A stretch of DNA of 12,056 bases from Microthrixaceae bacterium (GCA_023264915.1 JAHFUU010000028.1:1-12056); one strand, 5' to 3'; numbered from the stretch's first letter, positions 1 through 6,944 are shown. The notes: generated by a model from the sequence alone, not told the origin. Numbers and translations are program-made.

Positions 1-243
1 GGCCATGCCAGCGGTGACCGAGCCGCCGGGGCTGTTGATGTAGAGCCAGATGTCCTTGCTGTCGTCTTCGCCTTCGAGGTAGAGCATCTGAGCGATCAGG
101 GTGTTGGCCGCCGAGTCGTTGACCTCGGTGCCGAGGAACACGATGCGCTCCTGGAGCAGCATCTTGTAGATCTCTTGGCTCGGGTCGAGGCCCGCTGTTG
201 AAGCCATCTGGGGAGGGGCCGGGATCTCAAGGGAGCTACCCAT
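1..243 (-). CDS. clpP: ATP-dependent Clp protease proteolytic subunit ClpP, N-terminal part (cut by window edge)
   Basis: The reverse strand from the ATG at 243 reads 81 residues with no stop up to the window edge. It contains the ClpP hallmarks QERIVFLG (about 31-38), the IAQMLYLE helix (about 50-57) and [12 protein letters not shown] (about 65-76), where the GG forms the oxyanion-hole strand. The catalytic Ser, His and Asp lie beyond the edge, so activity cannot be judged. ClpP forms a tetradecameric serine protease chamber in the cytoplasm, fed by ClpX or ClpC ATPases, and degrades damaged, tagged or regulatory proteins. The stretch before the core (about 25 residues) would hold the processed propeptide. 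A GAAAAGG stretch lies 8 bases before the ATG and supports this start. The usual actinobacterial upstream neighbour, tig, is absent: a divergent VOC gene sits there instead. The family call is very safe; which ClpP paralogue it is cannot be told. Confidence 0.95.
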   Translation of the reverse strand, partial: MGSSLEIPAPPQMASTAGLDPSQEIYKMLLQERIVFLGTEVNDSAANTLIAQMLYLEGEDDSKDIWLYINSPGGSVTAGMA

Positions 244-388
244 CGGGTTTGCCTTTTCTGTTGATCTGGTGATTTGGATGCGGGTCGGATGCCTGTGGTC
301 CTGGTGCGGCCGTCGGCCGGGCGGACCGTGGGCGCAAGGGTAGCGGCCCCACCGGCAGATGCCTGTACCTGGCCCGGCGGATTCACCT

Positions 389-448
389 CGTGCCAGCACC
401 GCTTGGCAGCTCTGCCCGTCGGCGCCACGTGCCAGGTCCGCATGGCAC
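389..448. repeat. Two similar dyad elements, 39 bp apart (candidate paired operator)
   Basis: The element at 389-409 and the element at 428-448 match at 17 of 21 positions. Both have the form TGCCA-N8-TGGCA. In the second copy the arms extend to a perfect 8-bp inverted repeat, ACGTGCCA (427-434) and TGGCACGT (443-450). Paired dyads between divergent genes are typical of a repressor or activator binding region; that role is inferred. A simple RNA hairpin is the alternative for the second copy. Confidence 0.5.
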
Positions 449-578
449 GTCGAGGCGGTGCCGTTTCGCTGACCACACCGGTACCCTCGGCCGGAACGAT
501 CCTTGCAGGGCAGCCCATCGAATCCGAGGTGTCGAGCTGCGCCACCACATGGGTCAAGCGCTCAGGAACAGCCCACCC

Positions 579-585
579 GAGGAGG
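579..585 (+). promoter_or_regulatory. Ribosome binding site that fixes the VOC protein start at 590
   Basis: GAGGAGG lies 4 bases before the ATG at 590. The open frame runs back in frame to an ATG at 503, but that start has no Shine-Dalgarno sequence and would add 29 residues of non-conserved sequence, so 590 is preferred. Confidence 0.8.
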
Positions 586-589
586 CCAC

Positions 590-1129
590 ATGGCGATCGC
601 AGACCAGCACGAGCACCCGGACCTTGCCGAGCGCTCTGCCTACCGCAGGGAGCTTCGTGAACGTTTCCTGCTGCCCGAAGGCCAGCGGCCCGCCTCCACC
701 GGGGGCGGGGTGCATCACCTGGCGCTGATCTGCTCGGATCCCGAGCAGACGATCGAGTTCTACCAGGGACTGCTGGGCTTCCCGCTGGTCGAGGTCTTCC
801 AGAACCGCGACTACTCCGCTTCGACTCACTTCTTCTTCGACATCGGAAACCGCAACCTGCTTGCCTTCTTCGACTTCCCTGGCCTCGGCCTGAGGCGGGC
901 ACCAGAGGGCATCGGTGGTGTCCAGCACGTCGCTATCTCGGTCACAGCCGAACGCTTCGACGAGCTGACCTCACGCCTGCAAGACGCGGGCGTCAGCTAT
1001 GCGGGCCCCGACCGGGGCGTGCACGAGTCCGCCTACTTCCGTGACCCCGACGGGATCCAGGTCGAGCTGATCCGCCAACCGCTGTTCGAGATGCCTGAGT
1101 CCGCTCCCCAGGCCCCCGCACGTCCCTAG
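590..1129 (+). CDS. VOC-fold metalloenzyme (glyoxalase/bleomycin resistance/dioxygenase superfamily)
   Basis: The 179-residue protein starts at an ATG behind a strong GAGGAGG. Residues 1-40 are a charged N-terminal extension. The two beta-alpha-beta-beta-beta modules of the VOC fold follow: VHHLALICSDPEQTIEFYQGLLGF (about 41-64) opens the first and GVQHVAISV (about 110-118) the second. His43, His113 and Glu159 (in QVELI after the DPDG turn) fit the usual metal-binding positions, so a metal-dependent enzyme is likely. Family members include glyoxalase I, extradiol dioxygenases, epimerases and antibiotic-binding proteins, and the sequence does not show which reaction applies here. The F82-F83, F93-F94 and F96 cluster suggests a hydrophobic pocket. 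It is divergent from clpP and convergent with the permease, with a 51-base gap, so it is probably monocistronic. Family certain, substrate unknown. Confidence 0.88.
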   Translation: MAIADQHEHPDLAERSAYRRELRERFLLPEGQRPASTGGGVHHLALICSDPEQTIEFYQGLLGFPLVEVFQNRDYSASTHFFFDIGNRNLLAFFDFPGLGLRRAPEGIGGVQHVAISVTAERFDELTSRLQDAGVSYAGPDRGVHESAYFRDPDGIQVELIRQPLFEMPESAPQAPARP

Positions 1130-1180
1130 GCGGCACCCGCACTCAAGCCAAAGCCTCGGGCCTGCCGCTCGTGCAGCTGG

Positions 1181-3724
1181 TCATTCGGTTGCGAGCGAGC
1201 GCAGCACGTCGAGCTTGGCGGCGCGCCGGGCAGGCCAGATCGCGGCCACCACACCGAAGATCGCAGCGAAGATCGTGACGATCACGAGCTGACCTACCGG
1301 TATCTGAAGGACCTCGACGCCTTGCTGGTACAGCGCCTTGACGATCGCCCAACCGAAGAAGGCTCCCACGACGATCCCGAGCAGGGTGCCGAACAACGAG
1401 ATGATCACCGACTCCCACCGAACCGTGGCTCGCATCTGGGCACGGCTCATCCCGACCGCCCGCAGCAGTCCCAGCTCGCGCGTGCGCTCATAGATGGACA
1501 GGCCGAGCGTGGTCACGATCCCCAGCAAGGCGATGATGATCGCCAGGAACAGCATCGCGTAGACCATGATCAGCATGGCGTCGAACGGCTCGAGCTGCTT
1601 CTGCTTGAGCTCGGCCAGGTCCAGAACCGTGGCGTTCGCGTAGCCGGCGGTCGCCTTCGACACGGCGTCACGGGCCGCCGCCACAGAGACGCCCGGCGCG
1701 ACCTTGGTGTAGATCTGGTAGTCGAACTGGTTGGGGAACCGGTCCTTCCACGCTGGCAGCCCCAGCGTGTACTCGCCGCCCAGGTCCTGGCGCTTGTAGA
1801 TCGCGACCACCTTCATCGGCTGGTCACCGGCTTGGGGGAACTTCATCTTGATCGTGTCGCCGATCTTCACCCCGGTGTCCTTGGCCGTCTGCTCGTACAC
1901 CGCCACGCTGTCGGCATCGAGCCGATCGATCGCCCCGCCGGTGACCTCCATGTCGATCGCCTGGCTCACGGTGGCCGGGTCGACACCGAGGATGAACTTG
2001 CCCTTGCCGTCGACCTCGACCTGGCTGAAGCGGACCGGCGAGACGAGGCTGAGCTCGGTCAGCTTGCGAAGCTTGTCAGCCAGCTCTGGACTGAGGCCTG
2101 TCATGCCGGTGAAGTCACCCGAGTCGACGATCAGGTCGGTGCGGAAGTTCCTGTCGAAGGTGCGGGCGACCGAGGCCTTCAGCGAGGACGCGAGGATCGC
2201 CACACAGGCAACGAGGCCGACACCGATCATCAGGGCCGCCGCGGTCGAAGCGGTGCGCTTCGGGTTTCGCATCGCGTTCTCGCGGGCGATCCCTCCGGTG
2301 ACGCCCGAGAGCGCCCTCGCGGGCCAGCCCAGCACGCCGGCCACAGGCCGCGCTATGACCGGCCCCAGGGCAGCGACCCCCAAGAAGGTGACCGCAGCGC
2401 CGAATGCCACGAGGGCGATGGCGTTGTCGAGTCCAGCGAAGAGGCCCAGCAGCAGCGAAGCCATGCCGATGATCACCACGATGCTTCCAGCCACGATGCG
2501 GGCGACCGACGTGGATGCGCGGTCCAGGGACACATCGCGAAGGGCGGCGATGGGGGCCACCTTCGAGGCGCGCCAAGCAGGGAAGGTCGCCGACGCGATC
2601 GTCACGAGCATGCCCGCGCCGAAAGCCTTGAGCAACGACTGGGGCAACAGGACGGTCCCTGTTGCGGGGATGGCGAAGCCTCCTGCGGCCAGGAGCCCCC
2701 GTAGCGCTCCTGACACGAAGATCCCGAACACGATGCCGAGCCCCGATGCAATCATGCCGATCATCGCCGCCTCGAGCATCACCGAACCCATCACCTGGCC
2801 ACGGCTGGCTCCCACCGCACGCAGCAGGGCCATCTCCTTGGTGCGCTGGGCGACGATGATCGAGAAGGTGTTGTAGATGTAGAAGCAGCCGACGAACAGC
2901 GATATCCCGGCAAAGGCAAGCAGGAAGTAGCTGAAGAACGACAGGCCCTCCCGCAGCGTGGTCTGCTGCTCCTGGGTGTAGGTCGCACCGGTGATCGCTT
3001 CCTCACCCGCTGGCAGGACCGGGCGGATCCGATCGACGAGATCGTCGGGGGACACACGATCGGCACCTACCACGGCTGCACCGTTGAGCTTCCCGGGCTT
3101 GCCTATCAGCCGCTGAGCCGTGGCCGTGTCGAACAGGGCCGTGGTTGCGCCCAGCGCGCTGTCGACCTCACCGAACTTGACTATGCCCGCCACCTTCATC
3201 GTCTGCGGCCCCGCCTGGGTGATGAGCGGGATCGGGTCCCCGACCACGTAGCCGCCCTTCTGCGCTGAACCCTTGTCTATGACCACCTCGTCGCCATGGG
3301 GGGGGTTCCCGGACACGAGCGTGAAGACGTTGAGCTCAGGCGTGTCGCTCCAGTTGAAAGCGAGTGGTGGCGACTGGCCGTTCTTGATGACCTTGCCGTC
3401 CTTGCCGACGAGCAGGGCCACGCCTCCAACTTGAGGATCGACAGAGGCCACGCCCTCGACGGCACGGATCCTGCCGAGGATCGAATCGTCGATCATCGCT
3501 CTCTGCTCGTCGCCGGGACCTTGCGCCTTGACCGTGTTGGTCGACCTCACCAACGCGTCCACGCCCCTGGTGGTGGTGCTGAACAGGTCGTCGAAGGTCT
3601 TGCCGATCGTGTCGGTGAAGATGAGCGTCCCGGACATGAACCCCACCCCGAGGATGATCGCGACCATCGTCAACACGAACCGCAGCTTGTGACCCCACAG
3701 GCTCTTGACCGTGGCCCTGAACAT
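1181..3724 (-). CDS. Large FtsX/MacB-type ABC transporter permease with two permease modules
   Basis: The 847-residue protein has two repeats of the MacB_PCD plus FtsX layout. A membrane helix at about 16-36 is followed by an extracytoplasmic domain (about 37-260), then an FtsX core at about 265-390 with the coupling motif QRTKEMALLRAVGASRGQ (about 293-310). Hydrophobic segments lie at about 408-460. A second module starts near RENAMRNPKR (481-490), with its helix at about 495-512, extracytoplasmic domain at about 520-712, and FtsX core at about 715-835 carrying YERTRELGLLRAVGMSRAQ (about 745-763). The family couples ATP hydrolysis on a separate LolD/MacB-like protein to work on lipids, lipoproteins, peptides or cell-wall enzymes outside the membrane. 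In actinobacteria the large two-module form normally sits beside its ATPase gene, but none is present here. The ATG at 3724 follows GGGAGGAG; the frame runs back to 3979 but that part looks non-coding. Substrate unknown. Confidence 0.92.
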   Translation of the reverse strand: MFRATVKSLWGHKLRFVLTMVAIILGVGFMSGTLIFTDTIGKTFDDLFSTTTRGVDALVRSTNTVKAQGPGDEQRAMIDDSILGRIRAVEGVASVDPQVGGVALLVGKDGKVIKNGQSPPLAFNWSDTPELNVFTLVSGNPPHGDEVVIDKGSAQKGGYVVGDPIPLITQAGPQTMKVAGIVKFGEVDSALGATTALFDTATAQRLIGKPGKLNGAAVVGADRVSPDDLVDRIRPVLPAGEEAITGATYTQEQQTTLREGLSFFSYFLLAFAGISLFVGCFYIYNTFSIIVAQRTKEMALLRAVGASRGQVMGSVMLEAAMIGMIASGLGIVFGIFVSGALRGLLAAGGFAIPATGTVLLPQSLLKAFGAGMLVTIASATFPAWRASKVAPIAALRDVSLDRASTSVARIVAGSIVVIIGMASLLLGLFAGLDNAIALVAFGAAVTFLGVAALGPVIARPVAGVLGWPARALSGVTGGIARENAMRNPKRTASTAAALMIGVGLVACVAILASSLKASVARTFDRNFRTDLIVDSGDFTGMTGLSPELADKLRKLTELSLVSPVRFSQVEVDGKGKFILGVDPATVSQAIDMEVTGGAIDRLDADSVAVYEQTAKDTGVKIGDTIKMKFPQAGDQPMKVVAIYKRQDLGGEYTLGLPAWKDRFPNQFDYQIYTKVAPGVSVAAARDAVSKATAGYANATVLDLAELKQKQLEPFDAMLIMVYAMLFLAIIIALLGIVTTLGLSIYERTRELGLLRAVGMSRAQMRATVRWESVIISLFGTLLGIVVGAFFGWAIVKALYQQGVEVLQIPVGQLVIVTIFAAIFGVVAAIWPARRAAKLDVLRSLATE

Positions 3725-3729
3725 CAGAT

Positions 3730-3737
3730 CTCCTCCC
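3730..3737 (-). promoter_or_regulatory. Ribosome binding site that fixes the permease start at 3724
   Basis: On the minus strand GGGAGGAG lies 5 bases before the ATG at 3724. The next residues, MFRATVKSLWGHKLR, look like the true N-terminus of this permease family, just before its first membrane helix. The 85 extra in-frame codons upstream are Arg-, Ser- and Gly-rich and are rejected as coding. Confidence 0.8.
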
Positions 3738-3777
3738 GGGCGCAACCGACCGGCTCTGGAGCTCGATGGAGTTGCCC

Positions 3778-3831
3778 AACGTCCAGACGCTACCCGCCAC
3801 AGTTGCCTGACGCGAACGTCCAGCTGCCTGA
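3778..3831. repeat. Short direct repeats upstream of the permease gene
   Basis: CAGTTGCCTGA (3800-3810) and CAGCTGCCTGA (3821-3831) differ at one base and are exactly 21 bp apart, two helical turns. AACGTCCAG also occurs twice, at 3778-3786 and 3815-3823. They lie 54-107 bases before the permease start codon, within the 187-base gap behind the nuclease gene. Phased repeats here suggest a regulator binding region, but no matching -35/-10 pair was convincing, so this is tentative. Confidence 0.35.
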
Positions 3832-3911
3832 GCATCCGTGAGGCCGGCCAACGGCGCCCGCCGGGTGGTTCCTCGCTGCGGGACCGGCACGGGCGCCCCC
3901 ACAGCGGGAAA

Positions 3912-4625
3912 TCACCTGTCGGGTCCAGCGATCGCCCCCTTGCATGCGTCCGGCGCCCAGAGCCCCCGTGACTGCTCACGAGCGTCGCGCTGGGCAGCCT
4001 TGAGCTGGTCCTGGAAGCGGTAGGGGATGTCGTAGGTGTACTCGTGCCCGTAACCCTCGGCGATCATGACGTACTCGAACAGGCGCCAGTCAGGCAGCCA
4101 CACATAGGCAAGGGTGCGGCCATAGCGGTCGGTCCCAGCCTGGGTGGGGTCACCTGAGATGTGCACCTGCTGGCCCTCCAGCAAAGAGCGCGCCCTGGCC
4201 GAGGCCTCCTGGCCGAAGCACTGGACCGGCTTCCTCGGATCGCGGGTCTCAGGAGTGTCGAGGCCGATCACCCGGATGGTCACCCTCTTGCCGTCGAGGT
4301 CCACCTTCAGCGTGTCACCATCCACCACATCAAGGACGCGATACGGACCGCGGGCATTCGCGGGAATGGCGGGGGATCCCTCGGCGGCAGGATCACCATC
4401 TCCGGGTGATCGAGCACTCGCGGCTGGGCCGCCGGAGGTTGCCGAAGGCCCCGACGCGGGAGGCGGTGCGGACGAGGCATGCGGGCCCGATGCCGTCGAG
4501 CCAAGCGGATCGCTTGCTGGCGCGCACCCGGCGGCTGTGCCGACGACACCAAGGGCGGCCGCGAGGACCGGGACTCGAAGGCGGCACCCGCGCGCCCGCC
4601 CCGCCGCGACCGCAGGACACAACAT
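3912..4625 (-). CDS. Secreted or lipid-anchored thermonuclease (staphylococcal nuclease-like)
   Basis: The 237-residue protein has a signal-type N-terminus: Arg-rich start, hydrophobic VPVLAAALGVVGTAA (18-32), then AAGC with Cys34 as a possible lipobox cysteine. A Pro/Ser/Gly/Ala-rich linker (about 35-92) leads to an SNase domain (about 93-226). YRVLDVVDGDTLKVDLDG gives the calcium aspartate Asp104. RVIGLDTPET gives Arg118, Asp123, Thr124 and Glu126, and DRYGR gives Arg170. These match Arg35, Asp40, Thr41, Glu43 and Arg87 of staphylococcal nuclease, so the catalytic set is complete. The family hydrolyses DNA and RNA outside the cell in a calcium-dependent way. Lipid attachment is less sure than export, because the lipobox -3 position is Ala rather than Leu. 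The ATG at 4625 has no clear ribosome binding site, so the exact start is uncertain. The permease gene follows 187 bases downstream on the same strand. Confidence 0.9.
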   Translation of the reverse strand: MLCPAVAAGRARGCRLRVPVLAAALGVVGTAAGCAPASDPLGSTASGPHASSAPPPASGPSATSGGPAASARSPGDGDPAAEGSPAIPANARGPYRVLDVVDGDTLKVDLDGKRVTIRVIGLDTPETRDPRKPVQCFGQEASARARSLLEGQQVHISGDPTQAGTDRYGRTLAYVWLPDWRLFEYVMIAEGYGHEYTYDIPYRFQDQLKAAQRDAREQSRGLWAPDACKGAIAGPDR

Positions 4626-4953
4626 CGCATGACCGTACTGCGGCCGATCGCGAACCGCATTCGGGTCGAACCAGTGAGGGCGAGTTGGGACTCAAACGAC
4701 TTGTCAGCGGGTCCGGTCGATGGGTCCGTTGGCGCTGGCGATCTGCATCGACGACCGGTGCGAGGCTCTGATGACCCTGATCCACCAGGACACGACAGGC
4801 GCGATCAAGGTCGCCTTCGATTTCCGGTGAGGCCGGCCGGCGGAAGGGCTGGCTCGTGGCAGAGGTGCCGGAACCGTGTGAAGCTGTCACTGCCCGACGC
4901 CGCCGCCGCGCTGTGCCCGCGGACGTCGGCCATGACAGATCCAGGAGACCCAG
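4626..4953. other. Divergent intergenic region between the nuclease and DUF1269 genes
   Basis: This region of 328 bases lies between two divergent start codons, so it should carry both promoters. I see no tRNA, no clear -35/-10 pair and no strong inverted repeat. Its only coding-like content is the small ORF at 4720-4830, listed separately. A GGCCGGCC palindrome lies at 4831-4838 just after that ORF. Confidence 0.5.
4720..4830 (+). CDS. Putative small protein of 36 residues, unrecognised
   Basis: An ATG-to-TGA frame encodes 36 residues beginning MGPLALAICIDDRCEAL and ending IKVAFDFR. I do not recognise it. In its favour, 32 of 36 sense codons end in G or C, and the residue make-up is balanced (Ile, Leu, Asp, Phe) rather than the Arg/Pro/Ala-rich type of spurious GC-rich frames. 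It has two cysteines, at 9 and 14. Against it, there is no good ribosome binding site and no frame extends it. It may be a real small protein, or a surviving fragment of a decayed gene, since it lies in a long gap. It sits 123 bases before the DUF1269 gene on the same strand. Confidence 0.3.
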   Translation: MGPLALAICIDDRCEALMTLIHQDTTGAIKVAFDFR

Positions 4954-5484
4954 ATGGCGATTGACACACTCACGATCTACGCCGGGACCTACAACTCGGC
5001 CGATGACGCTCTCGATGACTACGACGCCGTTCATGCGTTGCACTCCGAGCTGGGCTTGATCGATGCCTACGACGCGGCGGTCATCGCCAAGCGCGACGAC
5101 GGCAAGGTCAAGGTCGTGAAGAAGCACGAGACGCCCACCCGGGTGGGTGGGTTGGCCGGCGGCGGGCTCGGTCTCGCGATGGGACTCGTGATCGCCCTGT
5201 TCCCGGCAGCTGCGATCGGCACCGGCCTTCTGGCCGGAACCACAGCCGGGGGCGCTGTCCTCGGCGCTCTCGCTGGTCACGCGGTGGCCGGCATGAAGCG
5301 CCACGACCTCAAGGAGCTCGGTGAGCAACTCGACGAGGGCCAGGCTGGGTTGGTGGTCGTCGCCGCCTCGAACATCGAGTCCAAGGTCCGGCACGCCATG
5401 GCCAGAGCTGACAAGGTGGCCGAGAAGCAGTTGAAGGCTGACCTCAAGGAGCTCGAGAAGGAAGCCAAAGAAGCCGAGAGTTGA
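4954..5484 (+). CDS. DUF1269-family membrane protein
   Basis: The 176-residue protein starts at an ATG 6 bases after AGGAG (4943-4947). The N-terminal part (1-60) is soluble, with YAGTYNSADDALDDYDAVHALHSELGL resembling the alpha-beta opening of DUF1269 proteins. Residues about 63-113 are a Gly/Ala-rich hydrophobic stretch (LAGGGLGLAMGLVIALFPAAAIG, then GLLAGTTAGGAVLGALAGHAVAGM) that fits a glycine-zipper-like membrane hairpin. LKELGEQLDEGQAGLVVVA (about 119-137) is the conserved C-terminal domain opening, and the last 35 residues form a Lys/Glu-rich helix. The function of the family is unknown; membrane or stress-related roles are guesses. It lies 42 bases upstream of cydA on the same strand, so cotranscription with the cytochrome bd genes is possible, although a small hairpin sits in the gap. 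Confidence 0.85.
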   Translation: MAIDTLTIYAGTYNSADDALDDYDAVHALHSELGLIDAYDAAVIAKRDDGKVKVVKKHETPTRVGGLAGGGLGLAMGLVIALFPAAAIGTGLLAGTTAGGAVLGALAGHAVAGMKRHDLKELGEQLDEGQAGLVVVAASNIESKVRHAMARADKVAEKQLKADLKELEKEAKEAES

Positions 5485-5487
5485 GCC

Positions 5488-5501
5488 CTGGCGCCCGCCA
5501 G
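5488..5501 (+). terminator. Short GC hairpin between the DUF1269 gene and cydA (possible weak terminator)
   Basis: CTGGCG and CGCCAG are perfect inverted arms around 2 bases (or a 5-bp stem with a 4-base loop), starting 3 bases after the DUF1269 stop codon. An overlapping alternative stem pairs CAGC (5499-5502) with GCTG (5507-5510). There is no T-run, so it is not a classical intrinsic terminator. It could attenuate readthrough or shape the cydA leader. Confidence 0.35.
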
Positions 5502-5526
5502 CTGCGGCTGACCTGAACTGCTGACC

Positions 5527-6930
5527 GTGAACAACGTCGACCTGGCCAGGATCCAGTTCGCCACCACGACGCTGTTCCACTTCCTGTTCGTGCCGGTCAC
5601 GATCGGCCTCTCGTGGCTCACCGCGATCACCCAGACAGCCTGGCGGCGCACGGGCCATGAGGAATGGCTTCGCCTCACGCGCTTCGTCGGCCGGCTGCTG
5701 CTCATCAACGTGGCCGTGGGCGTCGCCACCGGGCTCGTTCAAGAGTTCCAGTTCGGGATGAACTGGTCCACCTATGCCCGCTATGTGGGTGACGTGTTCG
5801 GAGCACCCCTCGCGATCGAAGGCCTGGCCGCGTTCTTCTTGGAGTCGACGTTCCTCGGCGTGTGGGTGTTCGGCTGGGACAAGCTCTCGCCACGCGTGCA
5901 CCTGGCGACCATCTACATAGCCGCGATCGGAGCGACCCTTTCAGCCGTGTTCATCCTGGCCGCCAACTCCTGGATGCAGAACCCGGTCGGTTACACGATC
6001 AACCCACAGACGGGGCGGGCACAGCTGAACGACATCGGTGCGGTGTTCGGCAACAGGGTCTTCCTGTGGGCGCTTCCGCACACGTTGCTCGCTGCGCTCG
6101 TCACGGCCTCTGCTGTGCTCCTGGCGGTGTCGTGCTGGCATCTCCGTCGCGACCAGGATCGTGTTGCGTTCACCAAGGCGGCCGCCATGGCTCTGGTAGT
6201 CATGTTCCCCGCCGCTGGCCTCGCGCTGATGACAGGCGCACAGTTCGCGGTGACCGTCACCCAGCAACAGCCGATGAAGGTGGCCGGCATGGAAGCCCTC
6301 TGGGGCACCGAGGCACCGGCGTCGTTCTCGCTCGTGCAGTTCGGCGGGATGTCAGAGCAAGATCAGGCACCTGCTTTTGACATCGAGATCCCCCACCTGC
6401 TCTCGGTGCTCGCGACATCCAGCTGGGACGGTCAGGTGCAGGGGATCAACTCGCTCGAGGCGCAGGCCGAGGCGCGCTACGGACCGGGCTACTACACGCC
6501 CACGGTTCCCTTCTGCTACTGGGGTCTGAGAGTGATGGCCTACCTCGGCACGGTCCTGGTCCTGTTCTCCGGCGTCGGCGTGTTCTTGTTGTGGCGAGGC
6601 AAGCTCGCGACCTCCCGGCGCTTCCTGAAGCTGGGTGTGTGGATGGTCGTAGCGCCTTTCCTGGTCAACTCGGGCGGGTGGATCCTGGCCGAGACAGGCC
6701 GGCAGCCTTGGATCGTGTGGGGCCTCCAGCGCACCGCCGACGCGGCATCGCCCAACGTCGGCACCGCACAGGTCGCGCTGACGCTTGTCGGCTTCGTCGT
6801 CATCTACGGAGCATTGGCCGTCATCGACCTGATCTTGATGATGCGGTACTCGCGGCGCGACCTGGATCCCGCACCTGATCCGGACGGTGGCGATGACGTG
6901 CCCGGGTCGCCGATGGCGATGAGCTACTGA
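5527..6930 (+). CDS. cydA: Cytochrome bd quinol oxidase subunit I
   Basis: CydA carries the three hemes and the quinol site of cytochrome bd, the membrane oxidase that reduces oxygen to water with electrons from quinol. The 467-residue protein keeps the key residues. His18 matches the heme b595 ligand, His185 and Met337 match the b558 ligands, Glu98 and Glu106 match the conserved glutamates of the oxygen-reduction site, and Lys251 and Glu256 match the quinol-binding loop pair of Escherichia coli CydA (Lys252, Glu257). The GRQPW signature is at 391-395. The length fits the short-Q-loop type. The start is a GTG, since an in-frame TGA at 5509-5511 blocks any longer form and the next ATG would remove His18. 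No Shine-Dalgarno sequence precedes it, which is odd for a gene of this importance. cydB follows 14 bases after the stop codon. Confidence 0.97.
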   Translation: MNNVDLARIQFATTTLFHFLFVPVTIGLSWLTAITQTAWRRTGHEEWLRLTRFVGRLLLINVAVGVATGLVQEFQFGMNWSTYARYVGDVFGAPLAIEGLAAFFLESTFLGVWVFGWDKLSPRVHLATIYIAAIGATLSAVFILAANSWMQNPVGYTINPQTGRAQLNDIGAVFGNRVFLWALPHTLLAALVTASAVLLAVSCWHLRRDQDRVAFTKAAAMALVVMFPAAGLALMTGAQFAVTVTQQQPMKVAGMEALWGTEAPASFSLVQFGGMSEQDQAPAFDIEIPHLLSVLATSSWDGQVQGINSLEAQAEARYGPGYYTPTVPFCYWGLRVMAYLGTVLVLFSGVGVFLLWRGKLATSRRFLKLGVWMVVAPFLVNSGGWILAETGRQPWIVWGLQRTADAASPNVGTAQVALTLVGFVVIYGALAVIDLILMMRYSRRDLDPAPDPDGGDDVPGSPMAMSY

Positions 6931-6944
6931 GAGGACCGCAGGCT

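Larger units (their letters stand above)
244..589. other. Divergent intergenic region between clpP and the VOC gene
   Basis: This stretch of 346 bases separates the clpP start (minus strand) from the VOC start (plus strand). Open frames cross it on both strands, but none has a ribosome binding site or a recognisable product. It should hold the promoters of both genes. I could not pick convincing -35/-10 pairs, and saw no ClgR-type site. Its one clear structure is a pair of similar dyad elements at 389-409 and 428-448, listed separately. Confidence 0.6.

Noticed and set aside
96..902. Minus-strand open frame of 268 codons overlapping clpP and the VOC gene
   Set aside because: It is Arg/Pro/Ser-rich, has no ribosome binding site and overlaps both real genes in other frames.
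1130..1180. Possible bidirectional terminator between the convergent VOC and permease genes
   Set aside because: Only 3-4 bp stems can be drawn and there is no T-run on either strand.
1322..2704. Long plus-strand open frame of 460 codons opposite the permease gene
   Set aside because: It is rich in His, Arg, Asp and Gln with no domain. It is the antisense shadow of a high-GC gene, and the permease on the other strand has clear family motifs.
4663..4672. tRNA T-loop-like GGTTCGACCC on the minus strand upstream of the nuclease gene
   Set aside because: The flanking bases do not form a T-stem, and no acceptor, D or anticodon arms can be found around it.
4932..4964. Ten-residue upstream ORF overlapping the DUF1269 start codon
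   Set aside because: It has no ribosome binding site of its own, and the AGGAG inside it serves the DUF1269 ATG. It is probably chance.
4393..5901. Minus-strand open frame of 502 codons opposite the DUF1269 gene and the start of cydA
   Set aside because: It has no recognisable domain and runs across two well-supported plus-strand genes and an intergenic gap, so it is an antisense shadow.
6931..6944. Search for a cydX-like small subunit gene around cydA and cydB
   Set aside because: The cydA-cydB gap is 14 bases and cydB overlaps cydD, so there is no room for a separate small subunit gene within the block.
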